From contig JANNKX010000122.1 of the NCBI GenBank assembly GCA_031396505.1, forward strand, positions 1-21,089: a stretch of 21,089 bases of DNA, written 5' to 3'. The notes under the pieces are model-generated. The model saw only the letters and a program-made list of their open reading frames with translations. It ran no database searches and was not told the DNA's origin. The translations under genes were made by a program, and so were the position numbers. Positions 15,772-21,089 of the stretch are shown piece after piece. Source of the DNA: JAAFHS01 sp031396505 (GTDB taxonomy: Bacteria > Pseudomonadota > Alphaproteobacteria > Rhodobacterales > Rhodobacteraceae). Every line of letters begins with the position of its first letter. Position 1 is the stretch's first letter.

Positions 15772-16547
15772 CCTTCGACATCGTCACCGCCAGCCATTCC
15801 GACGCGATCCTTGACGCCAATCTGCGCCGCTCGCCACTGCTGGCCCATGTGCCGTTGCATGTTGAACGCAACGCGCCCTCGGCCAGCATCGCCTATAATC
15901 GCGGGTTGGATAACACGACGGCGCCCTATGTGGTCTTTGCCCATCACGATGTTTTTCTGCCCGCGGGATGGCATCGGTTGTTGCGGGCACGCATCGCCGA
16001 ACTTGATGCGACCGATCCCCACTGGGCGCTGATGGGTGCCTTAGGTGTGGGCCTTGATGGCGCGCATATCGGCCCGGTCTGGTCATCCTCGCTGGGCCAG
16101 ATCGTCGGGCGCGTGCCGATGGCACCTGTGCAGGTCCAGTCCTTCGACGAACTGCTGATCGTGATGCGCCGCGATGCCGGCCTGCGATGGGACGAGGCGC
16201 TGCCCGGCTGGCACATGTATGGCACCGATATCGTGGCTACCGCCCGCGCCGCAGGGCGGACGGCCTATGCGGGCGCGCTGCCTTGCATCCATAATGATGG
16301 CTACCATGCCGCCCTCGGTGATGATTACCGCGAATGCTACCGCTACATTCAGCGCAAATGGCGCGGCGCGCTGCCCCTGCGCACCCCCATCACCAAGATC
16401 AGCCGCTCCGGTCTGCACCTGTGGCGCGATCTGCGCGCCGCGCGCAAGTCTGCCGCGTTTCGCGCGGGCATGGCCATCAGCACCGGCCATCCGCCCGAAA
16501 GCCTTGCCAGCCGCTGCGGTTGGGCCGATCTGACGGGCAGTGCCTAA
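15768..16547 (+). CDS. Family 2-like glycosyltransferase with an HHD motif
   Basis: This 259-residue protein appears to be a GT-A-type glycosyltransferase of a divergent GT2-like group. Support comes from the N-terminal beta-strand start (FDIVTASHSD), NAPSASIAYNRGLD (35-48) as a family 2-like acceptor/donor segment, and FAHHDVFLPAGWHRLL (57-72), where His-His-Asp sits at the metal-binding place usually held by DxD. FDELLIVMRRDAGLRWDEALPGWHMYGTDI (126-155) resembles the catalytic W-D...GTD region of such enzymes, and LPCIHNDGYH (171-180) ends the catalytic part. The rest is basic and may contact the membrane. It is coupled to the GT4 gene by a 4-base overlap. Its stop codon overlaps that of the convergent PfkB gene (16544-16547). 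Substrate unknown. Confidence 0.8.
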   Translation: MTFDIVTASHSDAILDANLRRSPLLAHVPLHVERNAPSASIAYNRGLDNTTAPYVVFAHHDVFLPAGWHRLLRARIAELDATDPHWALMGALGVGLDGAHIGPVWSSSLGQIVGRVPMAPVQVQSFDELLIVMRRDAGLRWDEALPGWHMYGTDIVATARAAGRTAYAGALPCIHNDGYHAALGDDYRECYRYIQRKWRGALPLRTPITKISRSGLHLWRDLRAARKSAAFRAGMAISTGHPPESLASRCGWADLTGSA

Positions 16548-17530
16548 ACCAGCCCCTCGGCCCGGAACAAGCCCTTGACATCCACCATGGGCCGCGCGCC
16601 GACATGGCCGATCACCTCTGCCGCCGCGATGCAGCCCATGCGCCCCGCTACCGCCAGTGATTGCCCCGTCGCCATCCCGTACAGAAAACCCGCCGCGAAC
16701 TGATCGCCCGCCCCCGTCGCATCCACCGGCACCACGCGGCGCACTGGCACCGATACGCGCGCGTCCCCCCGGATCACGATTACCTCGTCACCTGACCGCG
16801 TGCACACCACCACCGGGCAATCGATGCGCGCCTGTGCCAGCGCGCCCTCCATATCGGTCTGATACAACGCCTCCCATTCATGCACATTGCCGATCACGTA
16901 ATCCATGTCGTCGCGCACCAGACGGCGAAAGTCATCGCGATGCCGGTTCACACAGAACGGGTCTGACAGCGCGATACCAGCCCTGCCTCCGCCCGCATGA
17001 CAGGCCCGCGCCGCCTTCAGGAAGGCAGCCTTGCCCTGATCCTTGTCAAACAGATAGCCTTCCAGAAACAGCCAATCCGCCTGCCCCGCCACATCGTCCG
17101 CCACATCATCGGGGCCCAAATCGGCAGAGATGCCAAGATAGGTATTCATCGACCGCTCACCATCCGGGCTGACAAAGATCATTGATCGGCTGGTCGGCAA
17201 TTCCGCGCCCGCCACCGGCACGTTCGGGAAATCCGTCCCCTCCACCGTCAGGCTGCGCGCGAAAAACCGCCCCAGCGCATCATCGCGCACCCGACCAATG
17301 AACGCGGTCGACAACCCCAGCGACCCCAGCCCCGCCAACGTATTGCCCACCGATCCGCCCGGCGCCTCCACCCGGTCCTTCATCGCGCCATACAGGGTTT
17401 CGGCGCGTTCGCGTTCCACCAGTTGCATGATGCCCTTGGTAATGCCCATATGGTCGAGAAACGTCTCGTTGGCCTGTGCCAGCACATCGACAATAGCATT
17501 CCCGATGCCCACAACCTGATAACGGCTCAC
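16544..17530 (-). CDS. PfkB-family sugar/nucleoside kinase, adenosine kinase-like
   Basis: This 328-residue cytosolic kinase belongs to the PfkB (ribokinase) family. EAPGGSVGNTLAGLGSLGL (55-73) is the first family signature and VDATGAGDQFAAGFLYG (269-285) the second, with catalytic Asp276 and the anion-hole GAGD. RVRDDALGRFF, SRSMIFVSPDGERSMNTYLG (114-133) and LFLEGYLFD (154-162) match the alphaproteobacterial group usually annotated as adenosine kinase, but a sugar kinase is possible. The start is GTG 17530, overlapping the nth stop by four bases (GTGA); a frame continuing back to 17581 lies in nth. Its stop overlaps the convergent glycosyltransferase stop. It marks the border between polysaccharide genes and housekeeping genes. 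Confidence 0.88.
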   Translation of the reverse strand: MSRYQVVGIGNAIVDVLAQANETFLDHMGITKGIMQLVERERAETLYGAMKDRVEAPGGSVGNTLAGLGSLGLSTAFIGRVRDDALGRFFARSLTVEGTDFPNVPVAGAELPTSRSMIFVSPDGERSMNTYLGISADLGPDDVADDVAGQADWLFLEGYLFDKDQGKAAFLKAARACHAGGGRAGIALSDPFCVNRHRDDFRRLVRDDMDYVIGNVHEWEALYQTDMEGALAQARIDCPVVVCTRSGDEVIVIRGDARVSVPVRRVVPVDATGAGDQFAAGFLYGMATGQSLAVAGRMGCIAAAEVIGHVGARPMVDVKGLFRAEGLV

Positions 17531-18171
17531 GCGGTCTTCTCCTGATACTGGCACCATTCCGTGATCGGGCAGATGGTACATTTGGGTTTACGCGCGACAC
17601 AGATATAGCGTCCGTGCAGGATCAGCCAGTGGTGCGCATGCTGTTGAAATTCAACCGGAACGTTGTCTTCAATCGCGCGTTCCACCGCCACTTCGTCTTT
17701 GCCCGGACAGATGCCCGTGCGGTTGCCCACCCGGAAGATATGCGTATCCACGGCCTGTGCGGGATACCCGTGCCACATGTTCAACACCACATTCGCCGTC
17801 TTGCGCCCCACCCCCGGCAGGGATTGCAAGGCCGCGCGCGACGTCGGCACCATGCCGCCAAAGTCATCAATCAGGATGCGGCACAGCTTGATGACATTCT
17901 TCGCCTTGTTACGGTATAGGCCGATGGTCTTGATATGGCCGATCAGGCCTTCCTCGCCCAAGGCCAGCATCTTTTCCGGTGTGTCGGCAATCGCAAACAA
18001 CGGCCCGGTCGCCTTGTTTACTCCCACATCTGTGGATTGCGCCGACAGCGCCACTGCCACGACCAGCGTGAAGTCATTCACATGATGCAATTCTCCCTTC
18101 GGTTCAGGCTCCACGTCCTGAAACCGGGTAAAAATCGCGCGCATCGCGCCGTAAGGCAGTTGCTTGACCAT
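17527..18171 (-). CDS. nth: Endonuclease III, DNA glycosylase/AP lyase (Nth)
   Basis: This 214-residue base-excision repair enzyme removes oxidised pyrimidines and cleaves at abasic sites. The helix-hairpin-helix LPGVGRKTANVVL (118-130) carries the catalytic Lys124, followed by VDTHIFRVGNR with the essential Asp142. The C-terminal iron-sulfur cluster ligands Cys191, Cys198, Cys201 and Cys207 have the C-x6-C-x2-C-x5-C spacing of the family. ATG 18171 was chosen because AAGGGCGG lies just upstream and the length then matches E. coli Nth; an in-frame start at 18207 would add twelve residues. It is coupled to the downstream PfkB gene by a 4-base overlap and lies 48 bases after the DUF4087 gene. 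Confidence 0.96.
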   Translation of the reverse strand: MVKQLPYGAMRAIFTRFQDVEPEPKGELHHVNDFTLVVAVALSAQSTDVGVNKATGPLFAIADTPEKMLALGEEGLIGHIKTIGLYRNKAKNVIKLCRILIDDFGGMVPTSRAALQSLPGVGRKTANVVLNMWHGYPAQAVDTHIFRVGNRTGICPGKDEVAVERAIEDNVPVEFQQHAHHWLILHGRYICVARKPKCTICPITEWCQYQEKTA

Positions 18172-18219
18172 AACCGCCCTTCTGCCAGCCCCGCCGCCGT
18201 TGCGCAACTGGGCCGAATG

Positions 18220-18612
18220 TCAGTAATCGGGTTTGGCCGACAGCTTTGGGTCCGCCTCGCACCGCGCAACCGGCAGTTCGGTGAACCGCGATACCGACAG
18301 GACATTTTCGTATCGCGGGGCATCCGCATCAAAAACGCCATCCACGCAGGCGCAGCTATAGCCATAGCCGGGGCCACTGGTGATGACCTGACCGCGAGAA
18401 TTGAAACGGACACGGTCATCAAAGGCCAGGGTATAGGCATCCTTGAACCCCGCTGCGGGCGCACTTCCCTGTTGCGAGATCCACCATTGCCCATCGGCAT
18501 CTTCCAGAATGACATTGGCGGGGGTCGGGTTGTGATACCATCCGCAGCGCCGCTCGGCCATCGCGGGGCCAGCCACAACCATGACAATCATCGCACAGAC
18601 AAGGGTTCGCAT
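18220..18612 (-). CDS. Secreted DUF4087-type protein
   Basis: This 130-residue protein begins with a clear Sec signal peptide (hydrophobic core LVCAMIVMVVAG, cleavage expected after AMA, residue 19). The mature part starts ERRCGWYHNPTPANVILEDADGQW, which matches the pattern I associate with DUF4087: RCGW near the start, a WYHNPTPAN segment, and WWI. Three further cysteines (two in YSCACVDGV and one near the C-terminus) could form disulfides with the RCGW cysteine in the periplasm. Function is unknown. The ribosome-binding site is strong (AAAGGAGG before ATG 18612). It may be cotranscribed with nth and the PfkB gene, 48 bases downstream. Confidence 0.85.
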   Translation of the reverse strand: MRTLVCAMIVMVVAGPAMAERRCGWYHNPTPANVILEDADGQWWISQQGSAPAAGFKDAYTLAFDDRVRFNSRGQVITSGPGYGYSCACVDGVFDADAPRYENVLSVSRFTELPVARCEADPKLSAKPDY

Positions 18613-18750
18613 CGTAACCTCCTTTTACCTGTGCCGACTGCAACGGTGAAACCGTGCCGCAGGCAAGGTCAGGAATACCAGCGCATCAGCAACATCCGGG
18701 TCGCGCAATCAAGCCTTGCCCAGTATGTTCTGCCCCAAGGAGATACCGCC

Positions 18751-19590
18751 ATGACCGATCAAAGCCCCGCCTATCACTACAACGTCATCGGCCGTGCCAT
18801 CCGCCTGATTGATGAAGGCGGGCCGGGCCTGACGCTGGATGATCTGGCCAGCCGGATGAACATGTCGGCGCATCATTTTCAGCGGGTCTTTTCGCAATGG
18901 GTTGGCGTGTCGCCGAAACGCTATCAGCAGTACCTGACGCTCGATCACGCCAAGCACATGCTTGCGGATAGTGCCACGGTGCTCGACACGGCCATCAGCA
19001 GCGGTTTGTCGGGCGGCGGTCGCCTTCATGATCTGTTCGTGACATGGGAGGCGATGACCCCGGGCGACTATGCCAAAGGCGCCGACGGGCTGACCATCTA
19101 CTGGGGCTGGTTTGACAGCCCCTTTGGGCCTGCCGTCGTGATGGGCACGGCCAAGGGCATCTGCGGCATCGGCTTTGCCGCCGAAACCGGGGCTGAGGCG
19201 ACGATGACGGAACTTCTCGCGCGCTGGCCGAAAGCCGCGTTCGTCGAAGACCCGGTGATGCTGCGCCCTTGGGTGCTGTTGGCTTTCGGGGCCGGTGCGC
19301 ATGCGGCGACACCGATCTATGCCGTTGGCGCACCCTTCCAGATCAAGGTGTGGGAGGCCCTGCTGAACATCCCTACCGGGCATGTGACCACCTACGGCGA
19401 CATCGCCCGGTCGATCGGCCACCCGCAGGCCAACCGTGCGGTCGGCACAGCCGTCGGCCGCAACCCCGTGGCCTTTCTCATTCCCTGCCACCGCGCCATC
19501 CGCAAGGGCGGCGCCATCGGCGGCTATCATTGGGGCCTGCCCGTCAAACGCGCCATGCTGGCATGGGAGGCCGCGCGCGCCGAGGCGTGA
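18751..19590 (+). CDS. AraC-type HTH / methylated-DNA-[protein]-cysteine S-methyltransferase fusion (Ada-like)
   Basis: This 279-residue protein joins two domains. Residues about 8-108 are an AraC-type DNA-binding domain with two helix-turn-helix units (LTLDDLASRMNMSAHHFQRVFSQWVGVSPKRY at 27-58, and a second around 77-100). Residues about 115-275 are an O6-alkylguanine-DNA alkyltransferase. The suicide nucleophile Cys246 sits in IPCHRAIRKGGAIGGYHWG, and ANRAVGTAVGRNP (227-239) supplies the conserved Arg229. It therefore resembles E. coli Ada without the N-terminal zinc/Cys methylphosphotriester-sensing domain, so how it would be activated is open. It should remove alkyl groups from O6-guanine and may regulate genes. 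ATG 18751 has AAGGAGA eight bases upstream; the frame is open further upstream but overlaps nth and the DUF4087 gene. Confidence 0.93.
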   Translation: MTDQSPAYHYNVIGRAIRLIDEGGPGLTLDDLASRMNMSAHHFQRVFSQWVGVSPKRYQQYLTLDHAKHMLADSATVLDTAISSGLSGGGRLHDLFVTWEAMTPGDYAKGADGLTIYWGWFDSPFGPAVVMGTAKGICGIGFAAETGAEATMTELLARWPKAAFVEDPVMLRPWVLLAFGAGAHAATPIYAVGAPFQIKVWEALLNIPTGHVTTYGDIARSIGHPQANRAVGTAVGRNPVAFLIPCHRAIRKGGAIGGYHWGLPVKRAMLAWEAARAEA

Positions 19591-19619
19591 TGCGCAATTT
19601 CATGCCAATCGCGTGAGGG

Positions 19620-19651
19620 AACTGTTTTGGCATCGGAACAGTTGTTATACT
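19620..19651 (+). promoter_or_regulatory. Promoter/operator candidate before the OmpA-family lipoprotein
   Basis: AACTGTT (19620-19626) and AACAGTT (19637-19643) form a perfect 7-base inverted repeat with a 10-base spacer, followed by TATACT (19646-19651), a good -10 box. The start codon at 19699 is 47 bases further on. The inverted repeat covers the -35 and spacer region, as an operator would. A good -35 is not obvious. Confidence 0.5.
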
Positions 19652-19698
19652 GGCGATGAACCACCCATTACGGGCTGGATAAAACCCGAGGCAGCAAA

Positions 19699-20352
19699 AT
19701 GAATTTCAAGACACCCGTCCTTCTGTCGACCGCAGCCCTGCTTGGCCTGACCGCCTGCGTGGCCCCCCAGTATAACGCCGCCGACCCGAATGCGCGCGCG
19801 CGCAACGGTGCCATCATCGGCGGCCTGACCGGCGCACTTGCCGGGGCAAGCAGCGATGACGACAAACTGCCAAAGGCTATTCTTGGTGGGGCCGTCGGTG
19901 CGGCCATTGGCGGGGCCATCGGCAACTCGCTGGATCAACAGGCTGCCGATCTGAACCGCAACATCGCGAACCCCAACGTTTCGGTGACCAACTTTGGCGA
20001 CTACCTTGTCGTGAACATGCCGCAAGACCTGCTCTTTGCCACCGACAGCTCATCCCTGCGTCCCGATCTGCAAGGCGATATCCGCGCTGTGGGCCAGAAT
20101 CTTGTGCAATACCCCAACAGCCGGATCGAGGTGATCGGCCATACCGACAACACCGCCGCCGCCGCCTATAACCAGCAGTTGTCGCAAGACCGCGCCGCAT
20201 CGGTTGCGGCGGTCCTTCGGTCCGCAGGCGTGCCGTCGGCGCGCATTTCGACCTTTGGCCGGGGTGAGGATGCACCCGTCGCATCGAACCTGACGCCGGA
20301 AGGGCGCGCGCAAAACCGCCGCGTGGAAATCATCATCCGCCCGATCAGCTGA
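19699..20352 (+). CDS. OmpA-family lipoprotein with glycine-rich segment (YiaD-like)
   Basis: This 217-residue protein has a lipoprotein signal peptide with lipobox LTAC (17-20), so Cys20 should be lipidated and the protein anchored in the outer membrane. Residues 37-76 are a glycine-zipper-like stretch (GAIIGGLTGALAGA, then ILGGAVGAAIGGAIG), often seen in envelope proteins. Residues about 103-217 are an OmpA C-terminal peptidoglycan-binding domain: LLFATDSSSLRPD, IEVIGHTDNTAAAAYNQQLSQDRAASVAAVL (143-173) with Asp150, and AQNRRVEIII (204-213) with the peptidoglycan-contacting Arg. It probably links outer membrane and cell wall. ATG 19699 follows GAGG by seven bases. A terminator follows it. 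Confidence 0.94.
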   Translation: MNFKTPVLLSTAALLGLTACVAPQYNAADPNARARNGAIIGGLTGALAGASSDDDKLPKAILGGAVGAAIGGAIGNSLDQQAADLNRNIANPNVSVTNFGDYLVVNMPQDLLFATDSSSLRPDLQGDIRAVGQNLVQYPNSRIEVIGHTDNTAAAAYNQQLSQDRAASVAAVLRSAGVPSARISTFGRGEDAPVASNLTPEGRAQNRRVEIIIRPIS

Positions 20353-20367
20353 CCGCCCGAACATTGC

Positions 20368-20399
20368 AAAAGCGGCCCGGTGATGCCGGGTCGCTTTTT
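20368..20399 (+). terminator. Rho-independent terminator after the OmpA-family lipoprotein gene
   Basis: AAAAGCGGCCCGG pairs with CCGGGTCGCTTTT around a 5-base loop (one G-U pair), and the stem runs into TTTTT at 20395-20399. It begins 15 bases after the stop codon and is the clearest intrinsic terminator in the window. Confidence 0.85.
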
Positions 20400-20420
20400 C
20401 ATTGGCACCACCCGGCAGAC

Positions 20421-20439
20421 TGGTCTAATCTTCTGACCA
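20421..20439. promoter_or_regulatory. Operator candidate before the GntR-family gene
   Basis: TGGTC (20421-20425) and GACCA (20435-20439) form an inverted repeat with nine bases between, 15 bases before the GntR start codon. TGGTC/GACCA half-sites are typical of FadR/PdhR-type regulators, although those usually have a spacer of one to three bases. Autoregulation is a plausible role. Confidence 0.4.
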
Positions 20440-20454
20440 ATATCGGGGAATTTG

Positions 20455-21089
20455 ATGCCGTTCCAGAAAGTCCAACCTGAAAAGCTGTCGCAAACCGTGG
20501 TCCACCAGATCGAGGCGTTGATCCTGCGCGGCATTCTGCGCCCTGGCGAACGTCTGCCCGCGGAACGCGAACTGTCAGACCGGCTTGGCGTGTCGCGCCC
20601 ATCCTTGCGTGATGCCGTGGCCGATCTGCAGGATCGCGGTCTGCTGACCAGCCGTCCGGGGGCGGGCATCTTTGTCGCCGATGTGCTGGGCTCGGCGTTT
20701 TCGCCGGCCCTTGTGCAACTGTTCGCCACCCATGACGACGCGGTGTTCGATTACCTCGCCTTTCGCTGCGATATGGAGGGGCTGGCCGCCGAACGTGCGG
20801 CGCGGCTGGCATCCGATACCGATTTGCAGGTGGTCGATGCGATCTTTCACAAGATGGAGGTCGCGCATCAAAAGCGCGATCCGGCGGATGAGGCGGCACT
20901 GGATGCGCAGTTCCACATGTCAATCATCGAGGCGTCGCATAACGTGGTCATGCTGCACATGATGCGCTCGATGTTCGAGATGCTGAAGGCTGGCGTGTTC
21001 TACAACCGTCAGGCCATGTTCGCCGGCCGGACCAGCCGCGCCGAACTGCTGACGCAGCACCGCGCCATTCACGACGCGATCGCCGCGCG
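20455..21089 (+). CDS. GntR-family (FadR/FCD subfamily) transcriptional regulator, partial at right edge
   Basis: The visible 211 residues start with a winged helix-turn-helix (about 10-76): LSQTVVHQIEALILRGILRPGERLPAERELSDRLGVSRPSLRDAVADLQDRGLL, ending in SRPGAGIFVAD, a textbook GntR domain. An all-helical FCD ligand-binding domain follows from about 95, with the expected Asp150-x3-His154 in DAQFHMSII and a further His in QHRAIHD (202-206), residues that bind metal or carboxylate effectors in this subfamily. It is typical of PdhR/LldR-type regulators of carboxylic acid metabolism, but the target genes are not in the window. ATG 20455 follows GGGGA by six bases. Probably only some 30-50 residues are missing. 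Confidence 0.93.
   Translation, partial: MPFQKVQPEKLSQTVVHQIEALILRGILRPGERLPAERELSDRLGVSRPSLRDAVADLQDRGLLTSRPGAGIFVADVLGSAFSPALVQLFATHDDAVFDYLAFRCDMEGLAAERAARLASDTDLQVVDAIFHKMEVAHQKRDPADEAALDAQFHMSIIEASHNVVMLHMMRSMFEMLKAGVFYNRQAMFAGRTSRAELLTQHRAIHDAIAA

Noticed and set aside
16544..16547. Overlapping stop codons of the convergent glycosyltransferase and PfkB genes as a possible recombination boundary.
   Set aside because: Four-base convergent overlaps are common in compact genomes, and no repeat, integrase or tRNA is nearby.
17935..18750. Long N-terminal extension of the Ada-like protein.
   Set aside because: It would overlap nth and the DUF4087 gene on the other strand; ATG 18751 has a strong ribosome-binding site and the HTH domain starts there.

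Overview
The window is about 21 kb of GC-rich DNA that reads as an alphaproteobacterial chromosome, most likely from the Rhodobacteraceae (Roseobacter group). This rests on codon use, the character of the encoded proteins and the neighbourhood of an adenosine-kinase-like PfkB protein, endonuclease III and a DUF4087 protein; no rRNA or other marker gene is present to fix the taxonomy. I saw no tRNA, rRNA, CRISPR array, transposase or integrase.

From the left edge to about 16.5 kb lies a Wzx/Wzy-type surface polysaccharide (exopolysaccharide or capsule) locus built of blocks in alternating orientation. On the minus strand are a Wzy/O-antigen-ligase-like membrane protein (3746-2328), a translationally coupled family 2 glycosyltransferase (2324-1332) and the N-terminal ketosynthase domain of a type I polyketide synthase that leaves the window at position 1. 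A WecG/TagA/CpsF glycosyltransferase (3950-4702, plus) converges on another family 2 glycosyltransferase (5669-4716, minus). A Wzc/CpsD-like P-loop tyrosine kinase (6034-6918) and a GumC/Wzz-like chain-length protein (6932-8260) form a plus-strand pair. An ExoY-like initiating sugar-phosphate transferase (9000-8311, minus) follows, then a roughly 750-base region with a probable small two-helix membrane protein (9588-9406). The minus-strand operon wzx-rmlC-rmlB-rmlD-rmlA (14451-9749) follows, its four rml genes joined by 4-base overlaps, and a divergent plus-strand pair encodes a family 4 and a family 2-like glycosyltransferase (14569-16547).

Read together, RmlABCD make dTDP-L-rhamnose, ExoY loads the first sugar phosphate on the polyprenyl carrier, the five glycosyltransferases extend the unit, Wzx flips it, Wzy polymerises it, and the GumC-like protein with its kinase controls chain length and export. 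An outer-membrane export protein (Wza/OPX type) is not in the window. The polyketide synthase next to wzy is the least expected member.

From 16.5 kb the content is housekeeping: a PfkB/adenosine kinase-like gene overlapping endonuclease III (nth), a secreted DUF4087 protein, an AraC-HTH/alkylguanine-DNA methyltransferase fusion (Ada C-terminal type), an OmpA-family lipoprotein with a clear terminator, and a GntR/FadR-type regulator cut by the right edge.

Regulatory sequence candidates include two perfect palindromes sharing a CAATCT/AGATTG core on either side of exoY, a terminator after rmlA, an inverted repeat with a -10-like box before the OmpA lipoprotein, and a TGGTC/GACCA element before the GntR gene.
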